Source of the DNA: a bacterium D16-51
Lineage (GTDB): Bacteria; Bacillota; Clostridia; Lachnospirales; Lachnospiraceae
Length of the DNA: 64,000 bases
Direction: 5' to 3'
Assembly (NCBI GenBank): GCA_003612285.1
Contig: RAYE01000010.1
Span: 1-64,000 of the forward strand
Shown: one piece after another, positions 46,589-56,030 of the stretch
How the letters are laid out: every line of letters begins with the position of its first letter
Position numbering within the stretch: position 1 is the first letter of the stretch
Program-made: the position numbers and the translations under genes
Notes under the pieces: generated by a model
Seen by the model: the letters and a program-made list of their open reading frames with translations, nothing else
The model's database searches: none
What the model was told of the DNA's origin: nothing

Positions 46589-48679
46589 ATGAAATTATCA
46601 GATAAAATTCTCGAAGAAAAGAAACAATATTCCGAACGGTTTGAATTTGCCGTAGAGCGCATCCGCTCCATCCAAAAAGAAGCCATGCAGGAAAATTGCC
46701 CTGTTAATGTGCATGGAAAAGCCTTCGGGGAATATTTTCACCGTACCGCTTCTTTTTTACTGCAAATTGCCGATTTATACCAGCAAAAAGAAACAAAACA
46801 ACTATCCGGGTGCTCCCTGGATGAATTAAAAGCACTGAATACTGCCCTATACCAGGACGTGCTTCCTAAAAACTATGAAAAAAGTTTTGCAAATCCGGCC
46901 TATGCTGCCTCTATCCTTGGCGGCGGATTTTCTGCCGTATTATGCACCCTGTATACAGAGCTGCGCAGCAATATTGCCTATGCTTTTGAAAGCCGTCTCT
47001 TTTACCTGACAATCAGCTTTGAGCTTTTTATAGAAATCTACAATATCATAGAGCAGCCTGACGCAGACGCCAGGGAAGCCAAATCTGCAATTTACTACTA
47101 TTTCTTTGATTATGCAGACCTGATGGCAGAAGACGGGATGCATGATTCCTTTGACCCGGAATACAATTTTGCAACGGAAATTATCTGTAACTGTGACTTA
47201 CAGGATTTACGGTATCTGTACTATTTTGGAGAATATGTTTCAGAAAATGAATGGAAAACCGCAGCCTATTTCAATACTTTATCAGAACAGGAAATTCAGG
47301 ATATGGCCTTTACCTTTACAGACGGATTCCGGCACGGCTTCGAACTGTACCAGATTGATTTGTCCCAGAAAAAAACAGTGAATATCCGTTACCACCTCGG
47401 CATGGAACGGATGATACGGACCATGATAACCCAGTTTAAAGAACTCGGCCTAACCCCCTGTATTTACCGTGCCGGAACCAGCATCCGAAAACGGAATCCC
47501 AGAGGAAAAGTCGGCTATACCGGGACTTCCCCTAATAAGCAGTATGATTATGACCACCGCATGGATGACTCCCTGTTTTTTGACAAAGCATATGCTGACC
47601 GTCTCCTGCAGGTGCAGAAACAGGCATTGGAATCCATGAAAGAACTCTGCGCTGATTTCGCCGGTCCTGCTGTCGTTGAAACATTTGGGGAAGAACCCTT
47701 TAATCCTGCTGAAAAGAAAGAAAACTTAAAATATACTGAAAAGCAACAGAAATGGAAAGTAGAATTTCAGTCAGAAAACGGCATTCTGACCAATAAATAT
47801 ATCCCGGGAGACCAGACCAGCTTTTCCATTATCTCCTACCCTCTTCCGGAAATCGGGAAAAAATATGAAGAAATATTCCAGGAAACCATCCATGTCAATA
47901 CCCTGGATCAGACAGAATACCTTGCTATCCAGACAAAACTTATACAGGCGCTAGACTGCGGCGAATTTGTCACCATTACTGGGCGCAATGGGAATAAAAC
48001 TAACCTGGCCGTTTCCCTTACGCCTATGGCGCAGCCAGAAAAGGAAACACGCTTTGAAAACTGCCTTGCAGACGTCAATATCCCTCTGGGGGAAGTCTTT
48101 ACCTCCCCACAGTTAAATGGAACCAACGGTATTCTGCATGTGACAAAAGTATTCTTAAATGGTTTAGAATACCACAACCTTTCCCTGACCTTCAAAGACG
48201 GCATAATAACAGACTATAACTGCAGTAATTTTGATGCGCCCGAAGAAAACAAAAATTATATCCGCGCCAATGTCCTGTTCCACCATGACACACTGCCAAT
48301 GGGGGAATTTGCAATCGGTACAAACACTGCCGCCTATGCAATGGGGAAAAAATACAATATCTCACATCTGCTCCCAATCCTGATTGCAGAGAAAACAGGC
48401 CCTCACTTTGCAGTAGGCGATACCTGCTTTTCCCATGAAGAAGAACTTGCCACCTATAACCCGGATGGAAAAAAGATGATTGCAAAAGAAAATGACTACT
48501 CCAGGCTGCGCCACACAGACTGCCAAAAAGCATATTTTAACTGCCATACAGATATCACCGTCCCATATGACGAATTAGGCGACATCTGCGTACACACAAA
48601 AGAGGGAGAAACTATCCCCATAATCCGCCAGGGCCGTTTCGTCCTCCCAGGGACAGAACAGCTCAATATAGCGCTGTAA
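46589..48679 (+). CDS. M29-family aminopeptidase with long N-terminal extension
   Basis: 696 residues. The C-terminal 350 residues match M29 (AmpS/PepS) metallopeptidases: ETFGEEPFNP, GRNGNKTNLAV, CLADVNIPLGEVFTSP, NGTNGILHV and GEFAIGTNTAAYAMG, ending in an HFAVGDTCF region with candidate metal ligands. M29 enzymes are usually about 370-410 residues. Here about 300 additional mostly helical residues precede the domain. Cleaves N-terminal residues from peptides in the cytosol. AAAGGAAAG lies before the ATG. The 90-bp gap upstream holds a small GGCAA/TTGCC hairpin. Confidence 0.85.
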   Translation: MKLSDKILEEKKQYSERFEFAVERIRSIQKEAMQENCPVNVHGKAFGEYFHRTASFLLQIADLYQQKETKQLSGCSLDELKALNTALYQDVLPKNYEKSFANPAYAASILGGGFSAVLCTLYTELRSNIAYAFESRLFYLTISFELFIEIYNIIEQPDADAREAKSAIYYYFFDYADLMAEDGMHDSFDPEYNFATEIICNCDLQDLRYLYYFGEYVSENEWKTAAYFNTLSEQEIQDMAFTFTDGFRHGFELYQIDLSQKKTVNIRYHLGMERMIRTMITQFKELGLTPCIYRAGTSIRKRNPRGKVGYTGTSPNKQYDYDHRMDDSLFFDKAYADRLLQVQKQALESMKELCADFAGPAVVETFGEEPFNPAEKKENLKYTEKQQKWKVEFQSENGILTNKYIPGDQTSFSIISYPLPEIGKKYEEIFQETIHVNTLDQTEYLAIQTKLIQALDCGEFVTITGRNGNKTNLAVSLTPMAQPEKETRFENCLADVNIPLGEVFTSPQLNGTNGILHVTKVFLNGLEYHNLSLTFKDGIITDYNCSNFDAPEENKNYIRANVLFHHDTLPMGEFAIGTNTAAYAMGKKYNISHLLPILIAEKTGPHFAVGDTCFSHEEELATYNPDGKKMIAKENDYSRLRHTDCQKAYFNCHTDITVPYDELGDICVHTKEGETIPIIRQGRFVLPGTEQLNIAL

Positions 48680-48709
48680 GCAAAATCCCCGTTGTTATTT
48701 CATGGCAGC

Positions 48710-49327
48710 TTAAGCACATACAATATTTTGCCCTGTCATCCTCACCAGGACATCGGCACAGGCGTCCAGCCCAAGGCTCCCACTATTCAGGCACAAATCA
48801 AACCTGGACATGTCCCCCCATTTCCAGCCAGTATGTGTATTGTAAAAGCTGCCTCTTCTCTTATCCGACTTGCGCAGGAAATCTTTTGCCTCTTCCCTTG
48901 CGATTTTTTCGGTTTCCACCGCACGTTCAATACGATAGTCTTTATCGGCATAGACAAAAACTTTCAGGCAGTCTTTCCTGTCCTTTAAAATATATGACGC
49001 ACATCTTCCTACAATCACGCAGTCCTGCTTTTCAACAATTTCCTCAATAATCCGTTTCTCTTCCAAAAACAGCTTTTCTGTCATCGGCAAATTCGGATTG
49101 TCCTTTTTACTTCCGCCCAATGCAGTTTTAGAAAGATTGAAAATAATGCTTCCCGGAGCTGTCTCTTCCAAATCCCCAATATAGATTGGCGATATGTCAA
49201 GCCTTTTTGCCGCCTCCACTAAAATAGTCCTGTCAAACAGCTTAACCCCCAGCTTTTCCGCAACCCTTCTTCCAATCTCATTGCCGCCGCTTGCAAACTC
49301 ACGTTCCATTGTAATAATCTTATACAA
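48710..49327 (-). CDS. Cytidylate-kinase-like P-loop protein
   Basis: 205 residues. Starts MYKIITMEREFASGGNEIG: the degenerate P-loop (GREFGSGG-like) of the cytidylate kinase-like family (AAK_33). DRTILVEAAKRL and VIVGRCASYIL follow. These proteins are common in Lachnospiraceae and are not the housekeeping Cmk; substrate is unproven. Convergent with the aminopeptidase gene, with no clear terminator in the 30-bp gap. Confidence 0.85.
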   Translation of the reverse strand: MYKIITMEREFASGGNEIGRRVAEKLGVKLFDRTILVEAAKRLDISPIYIGDLEETAPGSIIFNLSKTALGGSKKDNPNLPMTEKLFLEEKRIIEEIVEKQDCVIVGRCASYILKDRKDCLKVFVYADKDYRIERAVETEKIAREEAKDFLRKSDKRRGSFYNTHTGWKWGDMSRFDLCLNSGSLGLDACADVLVRMTGQNIVCA

Positions 49328-49397
49328 AAATACCAGCTCCCTTCTTTTTCTTAAACTCCATTATAGTACACGTCTGTAGAGTTGACAAGCACCGCTT

Positions 49398-50345
49398 TCA
49401 TATATTTAAAAGGTCTTGATGCGCCGTTAAAAAGAAAGACACTGCCGCAAGCACCAGAAACCCTGCACAAAACAATGTAAGCACTATCCCCTTTGCAATC
49501 CTGATGCCAAACGGCGCCGGGTATAGCCTGCCATCCTTAATTTCCCTTCTTTTTGACGACCGCAGCAATATAAGTACAACAACTAAATAAGCCGGAATCC
49601 CTGCCAGATTCCTCCAAGTATAGCCATCAATACTGCCAGTAATTGTATTATCTCCATAAAGGCCAGCCGCTAGAAGCGCGCCAAAGTCATTCCATGCATG
49701 CAGCAGCATAACAAACCACAAGCTATTAGTACGCAGATAAACAGCGCCTAGCAGCATTCCTAGAAAGCTTGCCATAATTGACTGTACCAATGCACTTTCC
49801 AGCCCTATGCCAGAGAGTATATTCGTCATATGACAGGCGCCAAAAAGCGCTCCCTGCAGCACAATGACAAGAAAAATCCCCTTGTCTGTATGGACAGAAA
49901 ATTTATCTTTCAAAATACTGGTCACAATTCCACGGAACACCAGCTCTTCCGTAAAACCAATCCCAAGCATTGCTAAAATAAATAAAAGAATATCACCGGC
50001 AGGAGCTAACGCCTGAAACTTATAATCTTCCGTCAGTCCATACATTGCCAGGTTGCTCACTGCTGCAACCGCCCCTACCATAATCATATATCCACCTGTT
50101 CCAATGCTGTAAAGAATCCCCCTGCTTTTCTGTGCCAAAACGTCTCCAAAGCCCATCGCAAAAAAAACAGCAAGTACAAAAACATCTGCAATCAACATGG
50201 AAGCAAGCTGAACCGCAAAATCCTGATGAAGCACCATCATTACAGGAATAGCGCTCAAATGAAATATCAATAAATACGAAACAATGACAGCAATACAACT
50301 ACATATTGGCAGTTTTTCCCTGAATTTTTTTAACATATTTTGCAT
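49398..50345 (-). CDS. CPBP-family intramembrane glutamic protease
   Basis: 315 residues with about eight membrane helices. The catalytic motifs are EELVFRG (Glu-Glu...Arg), FGACHM (His) and HAWNDFG (His-x3-Asp/Asn), as in Rce1/CPBP (Abi) proteases. These process prenylated or small peptides, including bacteriocin immunity roles in some bacteria. Start 50345 (MQNMLKKFREK) follows AAAGGAGAAAGGA. In-frame codons further upstream overlap a terminator and lack a ribosome site. Confidence 0.88.
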   Translation of the reverse strand: MQNMLKKFREKLPICSCIAVIVSYLLIFHLSAIPVMMVLHQDFAVQLASMLIADVFVLAVFFAMGFGDVLAQKSRGILYSIGTGGYMIMVGAVAAVSNLAMYGLTEDYKFQALAPAGDILLFILAMLGIGFTEELVFRGIVTSILKDKFSVHTDKGIFLVIVLQGALFGACHMTNILSGIGLESALVQSIMASFLGMLLGAVYLRTNSLWFVMLLHAWNDFGALLAAGLYGDNTITGSIDGYTWRNLAGIPAYLVVVLILLRSSKRREIKDGRLYPAPFGIRIAKGIVLTLFCAGFLVLAAVSFFLTAHQDLLNI

Positions 50346-50430
50346 ATTATCCTTTCTCCTTTTTTCCTTCACCCTTACATCTACCAGGCTGCCGTTTAAG
50401 CCGGTTCCTGAAAAAGGGGAAATCCTGCTA

Positions 50431-50466
50431 TAAAACAAAACCGGAGCGTATTGTAAAATACGCTCC
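50431..50466 (-). terminator. Terminator of the coiled-coil protein gene
   Basis: A perfect 10-bp stem GGAGCGTATT / AATACGCTCC around a 4-base loop is followed on the minus strand by GGTTTTGTTTTA. It lies about 50 bp past the stop. Confidence 0.85.
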
Positions 50467-50514
50467 AAACATTTCATAATATTGAGATGAAAAGGTATTT
50501 TGCCTCAACGGATA

Positions 50515-51591
50515 CTATGCAGAAACATCAAAACCACCAGAAACCGGTGCTGCTGTTTCCGCCGGAGCTGCTTCTGGCGCTACTGCTTCCCCGCCATCTG
50601 CCGTTCCGCCTTCCTGGGCATTCGCTGCATCTTCTTTCATTCCAACATCAACCAGCCCAAGCGCCGCTGCAATCATGTCGTCAGATGCCAGTTCATTTCT
50701 CTCAAGCATGTATCCCTGCTGCTGCAGCAAATTGATTTTCCTTTTCAGATACTGCATATCAGCCTGCATCAACTCCATATCTTCCTGACGGCGGTGCCTG
50801 TTCTTTCTCTGTTTTTCATTTGCTTTCAGTTCCTTTTGCAGACGGGCAATCTCTGCATCCACTTTCTGCTTCTTTGACACATGGCGAATGCCTTTTCCCT
50901 GCTGTTTTGCCTGAAGCTCCACAGAATCATTTTTCTTTTTCTGCACTGCTTCGCTCTTCATATTATTAACCTTTTTCCGTGCAGTACGGACCATCTTATA
51001 AGCATGCTGCAGCGCAAGCTGAACCTCTCTGTCCTCATATTTCCCACTGGCTGCCTTGCGCCGCAGAGAACTAAGGTTTGAGGTTGCCGTAGTAAGGGCG
51101 TTGGACGCCTGTGCAGAAGTTTTTGCCGTACTGATTGCAGAAGATACTCTATGGTAATTATAAGAAAGCTTCCCTCTGTTTTTCTTCTTTTCTTCCTGCT
51201 GCTTTTTCTTTAATTCTTTCATACGGTCCAACATCCGCTGAAGAGACTTCAAAATCTGTTCTGCTTCTTCCAGCCTCTTCTTTAACGAATCTTTTTCTTC
51301 CTCATCATCCTTGCTTTTCCCTTTTTCCGCCTTTTCTTCCTCAATGGTCCCAAGCTTTTCTTCCTGTTCCTTTAATATAAACTCCTGATACCATGCCGCC
51401 ACATCATTTGTCCTCTGGGACACCTCATAGCTAACAGCCCCATCCTGCCCTGATGTATGGGCATCTTCCTTTGTTTCTGTCCGCCTGCCTGCATCTGTAT
51501 CACGCTTTGGCCCAGACGCAGGGCGGTTTTGCTGTACCTTTGCAGCTGCTGCAGCCTGTGCAGCGTATTCCCCCATTTTATCAACTGCCAT
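50515..51591 (-). CDS. Coiled-coil protein of unknown function
   Basis: 358 residues, very rich in Lys, Glu, Gln and Ala, with long predicted coiled coils (about 70-140 and 235-310; e.g. KKRLEEAEQILKSLQRML) separated by a basic segment. A flexible Ala/Pro/Gly tail (EAAPAETAAPVSGG) closes it. No signal peptide or membrane helix. Start 51591 follows AAGGAG. I do not recognise the family. The pattern suggests a structural or scaffolding role only. Confidence 0.75.
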   Translation of the reverse strand: MAVDKMGEYAAQAAAAAKVQQNRPASGPKRDTDAGRRTETKEDAHTSGQDGAVSYEVSQRTNDVAAWYQEFILKEQEEKLGTIEEEKAEKGKSKDDEEEKDSLKKRLEEAEQILKSLQRMLDRMKELKKKQQEEKKKNRGKLSYNYHRVSSAISTAKTSAQASNALTTATSNLSSLRRKAASGKYEDREVQLALQHAYKMVRTARKKVNNMKSEAVQKKKNDSVELQAKQQGKGIRHVSKKQKVDAEIARLQKELKANEKQRKNRHRRQEDMELMQADMQYLKRKINLLQQQGYMLERNELASDDMIAAALGLVDVGMKEDAANAQEGGTADGGEAVAPEAAPAETAAPVSGGFDVSA

Positions 51592-51698
51592 ATTATCACT
51601 CCTTAAATCCATTTGAAAATTCTCTGCAACTCCATTTGCACATAAGGCAAGTTTTCATATAATGTATCGGATGTTTTTGCTATTATAATAACAGGTGA

Positions 51699-52874
51699 TC
51701 AGGTATTCTTTCCGCTTCCATATTCTTTCACACCCTTTTTTAGCCGTTTTATGCCTTCCATTACAAGTTCTTTCGGACAGGCAATATTTATCCTTAAAAA
51801 ACCATCGCCATTACCTCCATACACACTTCCATCCATAAGATATAATTTGGCCTCTTTTCTTAAAAAAGCTGCCAGCCTGCGGGAAGAAACAGATAAACTG
51901 CGGCAATCCAGCCACAAAAGATATGTGGCTTCTGTCGAAACTACCGTTATCTGTGGCAGTTCGTTTTTCAAAAACTCCACAACATACTGTTTATTCTCCT
52001 GCAAATATTGACGCAGTTCTTCCAGCCATAGGCCCCCCTTTGTAAATGCTGCAGCTGCCGCATCAACTGCAAATACATTTGGCTCCCCCGCCCCATCGGC
52101 CCATAGCCCCTTCTTCATCTTTCGGTACATCGCCTTATCTGGCACAAAAACTGCCGCCGTCTTTATTCCCGCCAGATTAAAGCTTTTTGTCGGGGCAACT
52201 GCCGTTATGCTGATTTCCTTACAGGTTTCTGACACAGAGGCAAATGGGATATACTCAAGCCCTGGCGCTGTTAAATCACAGTGAATTTCATCGGAAAGCA
52301 AAATTACATGGTGCTTTTTACAAAGTTCTCCTACCTTCTTTAACGTTTCCCGGTTCCAGATTATTCCGACAGGATTATGGGGATTACATAAAACCATCAT
52401 GGTTGTCCCCGGGTCTGACAACTGCTGCTCTAACAACGGAAAATCCATCTCATACCGGCCACTGTCATAACGCAAAGGATTTTCTGCTATCTTTCTTCCA
52501 TGATCGGTAACCGCATGGAAAAAGCCATTATAAACCGGCGTCTGTATCAAAACCTTGTCTCCTGGTTCTGTCAGGTTTTTAACAGCGATGGAAATAGCCG
52601 GGATTACACCTGTACAAAACAGCAGCCACTCCTTTTCTATCTGAAAATGATGTACTTTTTCCCACCAGCCCTTATAAGCCTGATACCATTCCTCCGGCAC
52701 AATTGTATAACCATAAATTCCATGTTTTGCCCTTTTACAGATTGCTTCCTGGATTTCCGGTGCAGTACAAAAATCCATATCTGCCACCCACATGGGCAGT
52801 TCGCCTTCTGGTACGTCCCATTTCAGCGAATAGCTGCCCCTGCGGTTTCTTGACGTATCAAAATCGTATTTCAT
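51699..52874 (-). CDS. MalY/PatB-type PLP-dependent C-S lyase
   Basis: 391 residues, fold type I aminotransferase-like. NRRGSYSLKWD at the N terminus, MWVADMDF, CNPHNPVG, LLSDEIHCDL and the PLP lysine in APTKSFNLAG, all typical of PatB/MalY cystathionine beta-lyases. Cleaves C-S bonds of cystathionine or cysteine conjugates, releasing pyruvate, ammonia and a thiol. GGAGG precedes the ATG. It follows a HAD phosphatase gene by 20 bp, probably one operon. Confidence 0.9.
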   Translation of the reverse strand: MKYDFDTSRNRRGSYSLKWDVPEGELPMWVADMDFCTAPEIQEAICKRAKHGIYGYTIVPEEWYQAYKGWWEKVHHFQIEKEWLLFCTGVIPAISIAVKNLTEPGDKVLIQTPVYNGFFHAVTDHGRKIAENPLRYDSGRYEMDFPLLEQQLSDPGTTMMVLCNPHNPVGIIWNRETLKKVGELCKKHHVILLSDEIHCDLTAPGLEYIPFASVSETCKEISITAVAPTKSFNLAGIKTAAVFVPDKAMYRKMKKGLWADGAGEPNVFAVDAAAAAFTKGGLWLEELRQYLQENKQYVVEFLKNELPQITVVSTEATYLLWLDCRSLSVSSRRLAAFLRKEAKLYLMDGSVYGGNGDGFLRINIACPKELVMEGIKRLKKGVKEYGSGKNT

Positions 52875-52894
52875 ATCCTTCCTCCTCTAAAACT

Positions 52895-53767
52895 TTAACC
52901 CTGCATACGTTTCATAAACTCACAAATAGCGGCAGCAGCCCCATCCTCTTCATTACTCAATGTAATAAAGTCAGCCTTTTTTTTCAGTTCCTCTGAAGCA
53001 TTCCCCATAGCAACCCCAAAACTGGCTTTTACCACCATATCCATATCATTAATGTCATCGCCGCACGCCATCGTTTTTTCCGGTGCAATGCCCAGTAACC
53101 TTGCAAGCTTTAACATCCCATTGCCTTTCCTTGCTGTTACCGTATTTACCTCCAGGTTATGCGGCGCCCCAGATACCAGCGTTATATCCTCTACCTGGAT
53201 AAGCCTCTGGTAAACCTCCTGCTTCTTCTTTCTCCCCTCTTCGTCCATGTAAAAATTTATTGTTATCTTTTCTACCTTTCCTTCTTTTTGCCGGACATAT
53301 TCCATCAAGTCTGGAAAAAACTCCCTGCCAGCCAGCAAATAGTCTGCCATCACCTGCGGCAGCCCCATTTTGGGTATCCATTCCTTTCCATATTCCGGCA
53401 TATGACCCACACCCTGTACAAAACAATCTGGCACCACAGGATATTCCTTTAAGATTTCTAATACCTCCAGCACTTTTTCGTCTGACAGCATGTCTTCCGA
53501 AATTCTCTTCCATTTTTGCTTTATAAAATCTTCAATCTCATATATAACTGCCCCATTGGAGGCAACAGCATATCCTATTTCACGGATTTCCATTAGTTCT
53601 TTCGGTATCCCGCTGATTGGCCTCCCGGTTACCGGCACAACGCAATATCCTGATGCAATCGCTTCCTGAATTATCTGCCTGGTCTTCTCAGAAATTCTCT
53701 TCTCATTATTAAAAACTGTCCCGTCCAAGTCCAGGGCAATCAGCCCTTTCAATCCTTTTCCTGCCAT
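52895..53767 (-). CDS. Cof-type HAD-IIB phosphatase
   Basis: 290 residues with the HAD motifs: IALDLDGTVFN (nucleophile Asp), VPVTGRP (motif II), Lys in TARKGNGMLKLA and ACGDDINDMDM (motif IV). The C2B cap lies between. Likely dephosphorylates a sugar phosphate, nucleotide or cofactor such as FMN. Substrate is not determined. GGAGG lies 6 bases before the ATG. First gene of the minus-strand pair, divergent from the FMN riboswitch. Confidence 0.92.
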   Translation of the reverse strand: MAGKGLKGLIALDLDGTVFNNEKRISEKTRQIIQEAIASGYCVVPVTGRPISGIPKELMEIREIGYAVASNGAVIYEIEDFIKQKWKRISEDMLSDEKVLEVLEILKEYPVVPDCFVQGVGHMPEYGKEWIPKMGLPQVMADYLLAGREFFPDLMEYVRQKEGKVEKITINFYMDEEGRKKKQEVYQRLIQVEDITLVSGAPHNLEVNTVTARKGNGMLKLARLLGIAPEKTMACGDDINDMDMVVKASFGVAMGNASEELKKKADFITLSNEEDGAAAAICEFMKRMQG

Positions 53768-53909
53768 ATTTCCTCCATTGCAAACTTTAGGAACTGCATA
53801 TATAACATACAGTTAGTTCCTTATATACTACCCCATCACCAAAGGTTATTTTACATTATACCACTTAGCCTTTATTTTTCAACCAAAGCAAATACCTTAG
53901 AAAATGTGC

Positions 53910-53938
53910 TTGCAAAAACCTGATTCTTATGATATTAT
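53910..53938 (+). promoter_or_regulatory. Promoter of the riboflavin operon
   Basis: TTGCAA (53910-53915), a 17-bp spacer and TATTAT (53933-53938), placing the transcript start about 15-20 nt ahead of the FMN aptamer. Confidence 0.6.
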
Positions 53939-53962
53939 AACAAAAGTTTAAGTGTCTATCTA

Positions 53963-54083
53963 TTTTCAGGGCGGGGTGTAATTCCCCACCGGCGGTATTC
54001 CAAGAAAGGTAAGCCCGCGAGCCGTAAGGCATGATTTGGTGAGAATCCAAAGCCGACAGTATAGTCTGGATGAGAGAAGATAG
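53963..54083 (+). ncRNA. FMN riboswitch (RFN element)
   Basis: Contains the hallmark conserved segments in order: CAGGGCGGGGTGTAATTCC, CCACCGGCGGTA, AGCCCGCGAGCC, GATTTGGTGAGAATCC, AAAGCCGACAGTATAGTC and GGATGAGAGAAGAT, closed by a P1 stem (TATCT / AGATA). It binds FMN and controls the rib operon downstream through the terminator at 54105-54137. Confidence 0.97.
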
Positions 54084-54104
54084 TAGAGATAGTGTGTTAA
54101 TTGT

Positions 54105-54137
54105 GCCCTGAATACTATTATGTGTTCAGGGCTTTTT
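54105..54137 (+). terminator. Riboswitch expression-platform terminator
   Basis: GCCCTGAA / TTCAGGGC around a 12-base loop followed by TTTTT, 22 nt after the FMN aptamer. High FMN should favour this stem and stop transcription before ribD. Confidence 0.85.
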
Positions 54138-54197
54138 CTGTATTCAGAAACTGTGATAAAACAACAGCGCCCTATTTGCAGCAGGAGGTGGTTTTGG

Positions 54198-55295
54198 GTG
54201 AAGCAGGAGTATATGAGGCGGGCAATCGAATTGGCAAAGCTGGGGATTGGAAAGGTGAATCCAAATCCGCTGGTAGGAGCTGTTATAGTAAAAGACGGCA
54301 GGATTATCGGGGAAGGGTACCATGCAAGGTATGGAGATCTGCATGCAGAACGCCATGCATTTTCCAGGCTGACAGAGGAGGCGAAAGACGCCGAGATGTA
54401 TGTTACGCTGGAGCCATGCTGCCACTATGGGAAACAGCCTCCTTGTACACAGGCTATTATAGAGCATGGGATTAAAAGGGTTTATGTGGGTTCAGATGAC
54501 CCGAATGCATTGGTTGCAGGAAAAGGGATCCAAACGCTTCGGAAAGCTGGGATAGAAGTGGAAACCCAAGTGCTGAAAGAAGAATGCGATGCGTTAAATC
54601 CGGTATTCTTTCATTTTATTTCTACAAAAACGCCTTTCGTCGTAATAAAATATGCTATGACTATGGATGGAAAGATTGCCTGCGATACAGGAAAGAGCCA
54701 ATGGATTACAGGAAAAGAAGCACGCAGCCATGTACAGGAAACACGCAATGCGCTTATGGGGATTATGGTGGGAATCCAGACAATTATAACAGATAACCCA
54801 AGGCTTACCTGCCGTATTCCGGGCGGCCGAAATCCAATCCGTATTATTTGCGACAGCCATTTGCGGATACCGATGGCGGCAGAGGTTGTACAGACTGCCA
54901 AAAAAACCCCGACAATTGTGGCGACTGTGTCATCAGAGCAGGAAAAAATCTGTGCGCTGCAAAAAGCAGGGGTAAAGGTGATTATAACAGATAGTACAGA
55001 TGGAAAGGTCGACTTGCGGGATTTAATGCAAAAACTTGGACAGGAAAAAATAGACAGCATTTTACTGGAAGGGGGAGGGACGCTGAATCAGAACGCTTTG
55101 CAAAGTGGAATTGTAAACCATATGCAGATTTACCTTGCCCCGAAGATATTTGGCGGAACCGGGAAATATACCCCAGTTTCCGGGACAGGGGTTAGAGAGC
55201 CAGACGAAGCATATCTGCTTACTAACCGAAAAATGAGGACATTTGGAGATGATATCCTGCTGGAATATGATGTGGCAAAACGCAGGGCAGAATGA
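54198..55295 (+). CDS. ribD: Bifunctional riboflavin-specific deaminase/reductase
   Basis: 365 residues. N-terminal cytidine-deaminase-like domain with zinc ligands HAERHAF and EPCCHYGKQPPC; C-terminal reductase domain (FVVIKYAMTMDGKIACDTG, ILLEGGGTLNQNAL). It deaminates and reduces the pyrimidine intermediate. The start is GTG 54198, 9 bases after GGAGG; earlier in-frame ATG codons fall within the riboswitch terminator. First gene of the rib operon. Confidence 0.96.
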   Translation: MKQEYMRRAIELAKLGIGKVNPNPLVGAVIVKDGRIIGEGYHARYGDLHAERHAFSRLTEEAKDAEMYVTLEPCCHYGKQPPCTQAIIEHGIKRVYVGSDDPNALVAGKGIQTLRKAGIEVETQVLKEECDALNPVFFHFISTKTPFVVIKYAMTMDGKIACDTGKSQWITGKEARSHVQETRNALMGIMVGIQTIITDNPRLTCRIPGGRNPIRIICDSHLRIPMAAEVVQTAKKTPTIVATVSSEQEKICALQKAGVKVIITDSTDGKVDLRDLMQKLGQEKIDSILLEGGGTLNQNALQSGIVNHMQIYLAPKIFGGTGKYTPVSGTGVREPDEAYLLTNRKMRTFGDDILLEYDVAKRRAE

Positions 55296-55326
55296 TTTGA
55301 AGAAAAAAGGAAGGAGGGAACTTCTG

Positions 55327-55995
55327 ATGTTTACAGGGATAATTGAAGAAGTTGGAAAAATCCGTTCTGTTGCCAGGGGAAGTAACTCGGCTGTCCTGAC
55401 GGTTGAGGCTGCCAGAGTATTAGAGGGAAGTAAAGTTGGGGACAGCATTGCAGTAAATGGGGTCTGTCTCACTGTTACGTCAATGGCTTCAGGCCAGTTT
55501 ACAGCAGATGTTATGGCTGAAACACTCCGCCGCAGTTCTTTGGGAAGATTTTCAAGAGGCAGCAAAGTAAATTTGGAAAGGGCTATGCCGGCAAATGGGC
55601 GTTTTGGAGGCCATATTGTATCAGGGCACATTGATGGGACGGGAACTGTCCTGTCTTTAAAACCGGAAGATAATGCAGTCTGGGTAAGGATTCAGGCAGA
55701 AAAGGATGTGCTGAAATATATTGTAGAAAAAGGTTCTGTAGCAATTGATGGAATCAGCCTTACTGTTGCAGATGTGACAGAAACTGACTTTTCCGTGTCG
55801 GTGATTCCGCATACGGGTGAAGAAACAACCTTACTTTCTAAAACAGCAGGTGATATTGTAAATCTGGAAAACGATGTGATTGGGAAATATGTAGATAAAC
55901 TCCTCCATTTTCAGAATGGGGAAAATATGGAAGGGCAGAAGGAAACAAAGGGTTCTGGGATTACAAGGGACTTTTTGTGGGAAAATGGATTTTAG
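55327..55995 (+). CDS. ribE: Riboflavin synthase alpha chain
   Basis: 222 residues: the [10 protein letters not shown] start and the duplicated lumazine-binding fold with NGVCLTV and IDGISLTV repeats, SGHIDGTG and PHTGEETTL. Dismutates two lumazine molecules to riboflavin. GGAGGG lies before the ATG. 31 bp after ribD. The C-terminal tail (last 20 residues) is longer than usual. Confidence 0.96.
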   Translation: MFTGIIEEVGKIRSVARGSNSAVLTVEAARVLEGSKVGDSIAVNGVCLTVTSMASGQFTADVMAETLRRSSLGRFSRGSKVNLERAMPANGRFGGHIVSGHIDGTGTVLSLKPEDNAVWVRIQAEKDVLKYIVEKGSVAIDGISLTVADVTETDFSVSVIPHTGEETTLLSKTAGDIVNLENDVIGKYVDKLLHFQNGENMEGQKETKGSGITRDFLWENGF

Positions 55996-56030
55996 CATGT
56001 TCTTGGGCAGGCAGAAAAGGGGAAAGAAAG

